From Methanothrix harundinacea (GTDB taxonomy: Archaea > Halobacteriota > Methanosarcinia > Methanotrichales > Methanotrichaceae), in NCBI GenBank assembly GCA_002502785.1, contig DAQG01000030.1:1-19180 (forward strand): a DNA stretch of 19,180 nucleotides, in the 5' to 3' direction. Positions within the stretch are counted from its first letter, which is position 1. Every line of letters begins with the position of its first letter. Positions 14,481 to 19,180 of the stretch are shown one piece after another. Below the pieces are notes generated by a model that saw nothing but the letters and a program-made list of their open reading frames with translations, had not been told where the DNA came from and did not search any database. Position numbers and translations under genes: made by a program.

Positions 14481-16226
14481 ATGCGTGGTTCTTTGATGTT
14501 GCTGGCTGTTGGGACTTGTCTTCTCCTGGCCCTGTCGGAGTGGGGCTGGTGTGCGGATGAGACAGGCTCAGAGGGTGATCGATGGTCGATCAAAGTCTCA
14601 GAGAACAGCTCAGTCTCCCGTCCGGTCCTGGCTCTATCGGGGGCGGGATCGGCCTACGGCGGAGGGTTCACAAAGATAACGGTTTTGAGAAACCCCGCCA
14701 CCGGCACGGCGATGAAGGAGTCCTATTTGTACGGAGACTCCCTCGACCGTGAGGCGACCATCGGGGTGGACGGCAACGGAACCGAGATGGAGGTCGCATC
14801 CCAGTTCGACGGGATGGCGAGCTTAGGAGTCTTCAAAATGTCCAGCCCCAACGGGACGCCTCAAGAAACTCCGGCCTTCGAGGCTTACGAGGACTATTCC
14901 GGCAGCTTCAAAATCAGCGAGAAGGTTGACGACTACGGCTCAAACGTCGCCTCCGACCGGTCTGTCTCGGGAACCGGGTTTGTGACGGTGAGCAAAAAGG
15001 TAGGCGACGACCAGAGAATCCACGAGTCTGGGACCGGATCTTACCAGTCTGAAGAGATAATCAACACCTACACCAACTACATCGCAAAATCTGTCACATT
15101 CGCCCACCAGCCCACAAGCTTCGCCGTCTCCGACGACGTATCGGCGAACCTATCCCTCAAGTGGAGCGAGGGCGTGTACTCCAAAAAAACGGGTGAGAGC
15201 TACATCGGCGAGGAGTACTCTGGGGTGAGCCAACTCGACAAGACGACGGTGGCTCGGGGCCTGGGCGAGATGGAGACCGAAGCCGAGTTCTCGGGCCAGG
15301 CCAGGTACAGAGTGGTCTCCGAAGACGAGATCGACATAGACGAGCAGTACCTTGGCGACTACTCCCTCCAGAGAAACGTCCAGCTTTACGAAGCCTCCGT
15401 GTACCGCCAGCCCCATCTAAAGGTTACGAAGGACGGAAGGCTCTATTATGGGGACGAGAGGAACCTCGCCCACTACATAATAACTATCGAGAACGACGGC
15501 GACCGGACACTCGAGCCGGTTTTGGTCAGGGACCTATTCCCACCGGGATCAAGCTTCATCAACTCGACGTATAGGCCGATCCTCACCTCCGGCGGTGCCA
15601 ACTGGTCTCTCACCCACATCTCCCCCGGAGACGTCTTCACCATCGGTCTCTGGCTCGACGTGACGAACTTCCGGGGCGACGAGCTGGTGAACCGGGTTGA
15701 GGCCTTTGGCGGCAACGGTGACGAATGGATCTCTGCCTCCAACTATACGGCAGTCGAGATCAACTGGCCCTCATGCTGCTCGGCTGACGCCGTATCCGTC
15801 GCCAAGATTGGGGAGGTTGACGAGATGGCGCCAAACATCGTCTGGTACAGTCTGGATATACAGAACCTCGGCGAAGCCACCTTGGTTGCGACGGTGACCG
15901 ACCGGCTCCCGGACGGTATGAGGCTTATTGACTCGTCACCGACCTTTGCCACCTATGAGGACGGCATCATCACCTGGAACTTGATCGATCTGGGACCGGG
16001 GGAGGAGAGGACGATCGTCTATGAGATGGAGGCTCTCTGGAGCGGTAGGTTCGTGAACCTGGTTGAGGTCGATGCCAGGTCCGTGGACGGTCCGTCCCTA
16101 CAGCCGGTCTACGCAAAATCGGTGGTCGAGGTCGAGAAGTTCGAGGGCGAACAGCCCAAGCCGGGCTGGCAGCCCCCGGACTGGGGGGTCGACAAGGCGG
16201 ACGAGATCGGCCTTCAGGTATTCTGA
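14481..16226 (+). CDS. Secreted surface protein with two DUF11 repeats
   Basis: The 581-residue protein begins with a signal peptide (LMLLAVGTCLLLAL, ending near residue 26). Residues 30-310 are a beta-rich region full of Ser, Thr, Gly and N-x-S/T sites. Two DUF11 domains follow, near 315-425 and 435-545, each with the typical chain of phrases: LAHYIITIENDGDRTLEPV then RDLFPPGSSF, and IVWYSLDIQNLGEATLVATV then DRLPDGM and ITWNLIDLGPGE. DUF11 has an Ig-like fold used as spacer repeats in envelope proteins. A Cys pair (PSCC) lies between the two repeats. No membrane anchor is seen, so attachment is unknown. GGAGGTG eight bases upstream fixes ATG 14481. Confidence 0.85.
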   Translation: MRGSLMLLAVGTCLLLALSEWGWCADETGSEGDRWSIKVSENSSVSRPVLALSGAGSAYGGGFTKITVLRNPATGTAMKESYLYGDSLDREATIGVDGNGTEMEVASQFDGMASLGVFKMSSPNGTPQETPAFEAYEDYSGSFKISEKVDDYGSNVASDRSVSGTGFVTVSKKVGDDQRIHESGTGSYQSEEIINTYTNYIAKSVTFAHQPTSFAVSDDVSANLSLKWSEGVYSKKTGESYIGEEYSGVSQLDKTTVARGLGEMETEAEFSGQARYRVVSEDEIDIDEQYLGDYSLQRNVQLYEASVYRQPHLKVTKDGRLYYGDERNLAHYIITIENDGDRTLEPVLVRDLFPPGSSFINSTYRPILTSGGANWSLTHISPGDVFTIGLWLDVTNFRGDELVNRVEAFGGNGDEWISASNYTAVEINWPSCCSADAVSVAKIGEVDEMAPNIVWYSLDIQNLGEATLVATVTDRLPDGMRLIDSSPTFATYEDGIITWNLIDLGPGEERTIVYEMEALWSGRFVNLVEVDARSVDGPSLQPVYAKSVVEVEKFEGEQPKPGWQPPDWGVDKADEIGLQVF

Positions 16227-16287
16227 AGATCCCGCTGGTCGGTCTGTGACCCCATCGAACCAAACTACAAGATCGAGGCGAGATGGC

Positions 16288-16749
16288 ATGTTCAGAAAGG
16301 AGATCAGGTCCGAGATCGAGATCCAGGCCTCGCCGGAGACGGTCTGGAAAATTCTTACGGACTTTGAGGCCTTCATGGAATGGAACTCCTTCATGAGGCC
16401 TGTGGTAGGAGTGGCTGAGGAGGGCGCGAAACTGAGGGTTCAGATAAGGCCTCCGGCCGGAAAAGCAATGGCCTTCAGACCTAAGGTGACCAAGGTCGTT
16501 TCAAATATAGAACTCCGCTGGCTCGGAAGGCTCTGGATTCCTGGCCTTTTGGACGGAGAGCACATCTTCGAGATCGAGCCACTCGGACCCGACAGAGTCA
16601 GGTTCGTTCAGCGAGAGGTATTCAGTGGCCTTCTCGTCCCATTCAAGGGAGAGGGTATCGAAGAGCAAACCCTGCCCGGATTTGGGGTGATGAACAGGGC
16701 CCTCAAGGAGAGGGTCGAAGCTGGGGAAGATGGATCTGCCGGGAGATGA
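16288..16749 (+). CDS. SRPBCC-domain protein (START/polyketide cyclase-like)
   Basis: The 153 residues begin MFRKEIRSEIEIQASPETVW and continue KILTDFEAFMEWNSFMRP, the standard opening of SRPBCC proteins, which fold around a deep hydrophobic pocket and bind lipids or other small ligands. The C-terminal helix FGVMNRALKERVE closes the pocket. The frame is open upstream to 16063, inside the DUF11 gene, but similarity starts only at ATG 16288, which has GAGG nine bases upstream. It follows the DUF11 gene by 61 bp, so the two may be co-transcribed. Ligand unknown. Confidence 0.82.
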   Translation: MFRKEIRSEIEIQASPETVWKILTDFEAFMEWNSFMRPVVGVAEEGAKLRVQIRPPAGKAMAFRPKVTKVVSNIELRWLGRLWIPGLLDGEHIFEIEPLGPDRVRFVQREVFSGLLVPFKGEGIEEQTLPGFGVMNRALKERVEAGEDGSAGR

Positions 16750-16824
16750 GGGTGGCAGAATTCTAAGCCATGGCGTGTCGACGTTGATCAGCGTTCGCGC
16801 GAAGTGATGTCAGAATATCCATCC

Positions 16825-16849
16825 CACATTCCGCGTTTTGAACTTAGAA
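16825..16849 (+). repeat. Left terminal inverted repeat
   Basis: It begins CACATTCCGCG and is the exact reverse complement of 18677-18701 over 25 bases; matching stops at both edges. Confidence 0.8.
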
Positions 16850-16928
16850 ATCCTGAATTTCCCTCGGTAAATATCCACAACATTTTTTAATAATAGCATC
16901 CAAGGCCCCTCTGAATGGAAGTAACGAT

Positions 16929-17849
16929 ATGGACGTCCAATCGTACCTAATAGGTCACCTTGGTATAGTCGCAGGCATTTTTGATTCGCTGAACATCGCT
17001 GAGGATATTGATAGGGCTCTTCCCAAGAAGAGTTCTCGGAATCTTCCCCGCTCTGTTGTGATCAAAGCCATGATCCTCAAAGGTTTGGGTTTAACTGGTC
17101 AGCGGTTATATCTGTTTCCCAACTTCTTCATGACGATTCCTACTGATAAGCTGCTTGGTGAGGGAATCACTCCTTCCGACGTAAATGATAATATCGTAGG
17201 CATGACGCTTGATGCTATTCAAGAGTGTGGTTCAACGGAGCATTTCAATGAGATTTACTTGCAGATTATGAAGCAATTTTATTTAGGAACTCAACTGATA
17301 TATGTAGATACTACAAACTTCAGCGTATACGGAAAATATGAAGGCGATGTGCCAGACGGTACGGATTCGATCAAGATCGCTTTTGGCAATGCCAAAGAAG
17401 GGTGAACAGATCTGAAGCGTTTAGTCCTCGGTTTGGTTACGAATCAGAATGAGTTGCCTCTTTTTGCTAAAGCCTACTCCGGAAACGCGTCGGACAAGAA
17501 AAGCATCATGGAGATGATCCAAAAGACGCTACAAACGATCAAGTACGATGATAATTGCTATCGGATCGCGTAAAGCGATCACTCATTTTCCAGCTGCGGT
17601 AGGGGAAGCCAAGAGACACCTCAATGCCGATTCTAGATAAGACTCCTGGAAGCGACCCTCGGTACGCGTTTTATCTGACAGATTTCAACTATGGAAACGT
17701 CCTTCAGCGAGCTGTAGTTGTATGGTCTGAGGAGATGAAAAAGAGGAACTAGAAGACTCTTGATAAGAAGATCCAAAAGGAGACCGATCGAGCCTAGAAA
17801 GATCTGAAGAAGCTAAAGAGCAGAAAGTTCGTCTGCGTGCTAGATGCCG
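16929..17849 (+). pseudogene. IS1634-family transposase, decayed
   Basis: The first 158 codons read cleanly as the DUF4277 N-terminus of IS1634-type transposases: LGIVAGIFDSLNIAEDIDRA, then VVIKAMILKGLGLTGQRLYL, then LIYVDTTNFSVYG with the first catalytic Asp. A TGA at 17403 interrupts it, after which the same frame continues TDLKRLVLGLVTNQNELPLF and SGNASDKKSI to TAA 17571. A deletion and a frame change follow. DPRYAFYLTDFNYG and VVVWSEEMKKRN are then recognisable in another frame, broken by TAG at 17750 and 17795. The homology stops at FVCVLDAE, exactly where the 57-bp repeat begins. The later catalytic residues are lost, so the element cannot move by itself. Confidence 0.85.
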
Positions 17850-17906
17850 AAAGTCAAGTTGCGGCGGCGCACCCCGCAGCAGAGCTGCGGGGTATTCGAT
17901 AAAAAT
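17850..17906. repeat. 57-bp hairpin repeat, copy 2
   Basis: Identical to 7100-7156. Stem arms are at 17871-17880 and 17884-17893. It abuts the last recognisable codon of the transposase pseudogene, so it either inserted there or marks the junction of a rearrangement. No decay is visible although both its neighbours are badly damaged. Confidence 0.75.
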
Positions 17907-17933
17907 CAATACACTATTATTGTGGGTATAGCA

Positions 17934-18642
17934 ATGAATGGGAAATTAGCAGTAGCATTGATGCTGAGTAGCAACCTGCAACGACCCGTTTTTTGAGGAC
18001 GGACCGATGGATATGGAACCCTGGATGGCCATGCCTGAGCTCGATCCGTTCCCAGAGAACAAACCGAACGACCTCATGCTGGACATGCAAGATATCCTCG
18101 CATAGGAGAATAACCAGAGCATCGCATCGCTTGCGACTCCCGGATTCCAGACCGCGTTGCAAGATGTCATAGTAGGAGCATATGGGGAAACCGTAGGAAG
18201 CAATAGCGACCAAGGTCGAATTTATGTGTTCAATGGATTGACAGGAGCTAGAAAATACACTCTGAATAGTCCAACTCTTCAAGGGACTGCGTACTTTGGC
18301 TGGTCGGTTATCTCAGGCGGTGCGAACGGAGACGGCTGCGACGATATCATAGTAGGTGTTTCTGGGGAAGACGTAGGAAGCAATACCGATCAGGGTCGAG
18401 TTTATTCGTTCAATGGAGCGACGGCAGCCTTACTACACACATTGACCAACCAGAACCCTCAAGCGAATGCGAACTTTGGCTGCTCGGTCGGCTCAGGTCG
18501 TATTATAATAGAGGATAAGATCGGGTTGTTCAGGCAATCGACCCGAACCTGGTACTTCAATTACGACAACACTGGCAACAGCGAGTACAGTTTCGTATGG
18601 GGTGGCAGTACCGACGTGCCCCTGAGCGGTATTTGGAGCTAG
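17934..18642 (+). pseudogene. FG-GAP repeat lipoprotein, frameshifted and chimeric
   Basis: ATG 17934 opens MNGKLAVALMLS, close to the signal peptide of the lipoprotein at 18761. The frame then breaks. From 17977 another frame starts at a would-be lipobox cysteine, CNDPFFEDGPMDMEPW, and runs 42 codons to a TAG at 18103. The same frame goes on through ENNQSIASLATPGFQ into FG-GAP beta-propeller repeats (VIVGAYGE, GANGDGCDDIIVGVSGE) and ends with a different repeat type, DKIGLFRQSTRTWYFNY, and stop TAG 18640. The calcium motif is missing from the first blade, and the last junction is abrupt, so internal deletions have probably joined pieces. A TTG at 18157 would open the last part, but no ribosome site supports it. 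Confidence 0.65.
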
Positions 18643-18668
18643 AGGTTATAGCTCCACTTCTTTTTTTT
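18635..18668 (+). terminator. Intrinsic-type terminator after the FG-GAP pseudogene
   Basis: GGAGCT (18635-18640) and AGCTCC (18650-18655) form a stem with a 9-nt loop, followed by ACTTC and a run of eight T at 18661-18668. The stem includes the final TAG of the pseudogene. This supports the view that a functional gene once ended here. Confidence 0.6.
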
Positions 18669-18676
18669 GTCCGATA

Positions 18677-18701
18677 TTCTAAGTTCAAAACGCGGAATGT
18701 G
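18677..18701 (-). repeat. Right terminal inverted repeat
   Basis: It is the exact reverse complement of 16825-16849 over 25 bases and ends GCGGAATGTG. It lies 59 bp before the start of the next lipoprotein gene, within its probable upstream control region. Confidence 0.8.
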
Positions 18702-18746
18702 TGATAAAACGACAACTCTTTTATGATTTTGGATCGCCATACTTTT

Positions 18747-18753
18747 AGGAGGA
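18747..18753 (+). promoter_or_regulatory. Strong ribosome binding site of the 18761 lipoprotein gene
   Basis: AGGAGGA lies seven bases before ATG 18761. An AT-rich CTCTTTTATGATTTT at about 18716-18730 can serve as the TATA region. The signals are intact although the gene is truncated. Confidence 0.6.
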
Positions 18754-18760
18754 TTTATTA

Positions 18761-19105
18761 ATGAATAGGAAATTAGCTTTAGCATTGCTACTGAACATAG
18801 CATTGCTTTCGATGGTAGCATCTTGCAGCGACCTGATGGATATGGACCCCTGGACCATGCCCGTTATTGGCCCGTTCCCAGAAGAGGACTGGAACAAAAC
18901 CTTTGGCGGAACCGGCTATGATCTTGGCAGATCGGTCCAGCAAACGAGCGACGGCGGGTATGTCATCGTAGGTTACACCGATTCTTATGGCACTGGCTAC
19001 GATGACGTCTGGCTGATCAAGACCGACTCGTCAGGAAATGAGATCTGGAACAAGACATTCGGCGGGACTAGTGCTCTGGAACATCATTTTTGCAGATTAA
19101 AGTAA
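18761..19105 (+). pseudogene. Truncated lipoprotein with beta-propeller-type repeat
   Basis: The signal peptide MNRKLALALLLNIALLSMVA ends in a lipobox, VASC, predicting a lipid-anchored surface protein. A short acidic/proline linker with MDMDPW follows, then one full repeat: WNKTFGGTGYDLGRSVQQTS, DGGYVIVGYTDSYG, DDVWLIKTDSSGNEI, and the start of a second WNKTFGGT. Such repeats occur in long tandem series and probably form beta-propellers. After FGGTS the homology ends at 19067-19071 and 11 unrelated residues lead to a stop at 19103. The gene was cut by the sequence also present at 1-58. The linker motif is shared with the pseudogene at 17934. Confidence 0.75.
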
Positions 19106-19124
19106 TGTCTTTGGAGTTTTATTC
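19067..19124 (+). repeat. Copy of a dispersed sequence also found inverted at 1-58
   Basis: Matches the reverse complement of 1-58 at 44 of 58 positions, starting at ACTAGTGCT. It replaces the expected second repeat of the lipoprotein gene. The remaining bases to 19180 are AT-rich and end GCCGAATGTGAT, which loosely resembles the outer end of the 25-bp inverted repeats (GGAATGTG). I see no gene there. Confidence 0.5.
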
Positions 19125-19180
19125 TGGCATCATTTTTATTGAATTTCCATCTTACTGTTGGGCAGCGTGCCGAATGTGAT

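Larger units (their letters stand above)
16825..18701 (+). mobile_element. Inverted-repeat unit holding an IS1634-like pseudo-transposase and a lipoprotein pseudogene
   Basis: Perfect 25-bp inverted repeats bound 1877 bp. Inside are a decayed IS1634-family transposase, a 57-bp hairpin repeat, a frameshifted FG-GAP lipoprotein gene and its terminator. The left repeat lies 80 bp before the transposase start, as expected for an insertion-sequence end. The right one lies beyond the lipoprotein, so either this is an insertion sequence that took up cargo, or the 3' half of the element was rebuilt by later insertions. The six bases on each side (CCATCC and TGATAA) do not match, so no target duplication remains. 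Confidence 0.6.

Noticed and set aside
17750..18105. In-frame TAG codons in the transposase and lipoprotein remnants, which might be read as pyrrolysine
   Set aside because: TAG also ends apparently functional genes here (pcm, the VIT1-like gene, the zinc protein). The same remnants also carry a TGA, a TAA and frameshifts, so ordinary decay explains them.
16819..18707. Target-site duplication around the inverted-repeat unit
   Set aside because: The flanking hexamers CCATCC and TGATAA do not match, and no shifted match of five or more bases is apparent.
1..19180. CRISPR array
   Set aside because: No series of direct repeats with regular spacers was seen; the only exact repeat is the 57-bp pair, 10.7 kb apart.

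Overview
The window looks archaeal, and within the archaea most like an acetate-using methanogen of the Methanotrichaceae (Methanothrix, formerly Methanosaeta); I name the genus by recognition, not by search. The signs are a Hef-type helicase-nuclease, a separate-subunit PurL/PurQ/PurS enzyme, an HVO_0476-family zinc protein, TTTAAA-type TATA boxes about 25 bp before starts, ATGA stop/start overlaps, and secreted DUF11, FG-GAP and beta-propeller proteins.

Bases 1-464 are AT-rich debris with a remnant of an OLD-type ATPase gene. From 6547 leftward to 465 there is a minus-strand block: a possible 25-codon mini-gene, purL, purQ, a tandem-duplicated purS, and hef. The last four lie almost end to end, so de novo purine synthesis and replication-fork repair probably share a transcript. 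Bases 6733-7522 are a loose region on the plus strand: a 51-residue zinc protein, the 5' two thirds of a tRNA-Leu gene, a 57-bp repeat with a perfect hairpin, a 28-residue membrane microprotein with its own palindrome and ribosome site, and a long terminator-like hairpin.

Bases 7523-14369 carry minus-strand genes: a secreted protein (7523-8173), then, reading from 14369 leftward, an MBL-fold hydrolase, HVO_0476 protein, pcm, gpmI, a VIT1/CCC1-like membrane protein, an M20 peptidase and mobB. Spacing is mostly under 50 bp, so much of this could be one housekeeping transcript (protein repair, glycolysis/gluconeogenesis, metal transport, peptide or amino-acid metabolism, molybdenum cofactor). 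At 14403-14410 one symmetric TATA element sits between this block and a plus-strand surface-protein gene (DUF11 repeats), followed by an SRPBCC-domain gene.

From about 16750 to the end, base composition falls and the sequence becomes a graveyard of mobile DNA. Perfect 25-bp inverted repeats (16825-16849 and 18677-18701) enclose an IS1634-family transposase pseudogene, the second identical copy of the 57-bp repeat, and a chimeric FG-GAP lipoprotein pseudogene. A second lipoprotein gene begins at 18761 and is cut at about 19067 by sequence that also occurs, inverted, at bases 1-58. Both window ends therefore border copies of the same repeated element.

I found no CRISPR array and no convincing new multi-gene defence system. 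The least explained items are the 57-bp hairpin repeat, the cargo-bearing inverted-repeat unit, the 3'-less tRNA, the two microproteins and the G8 tract before the M20 peptidase.
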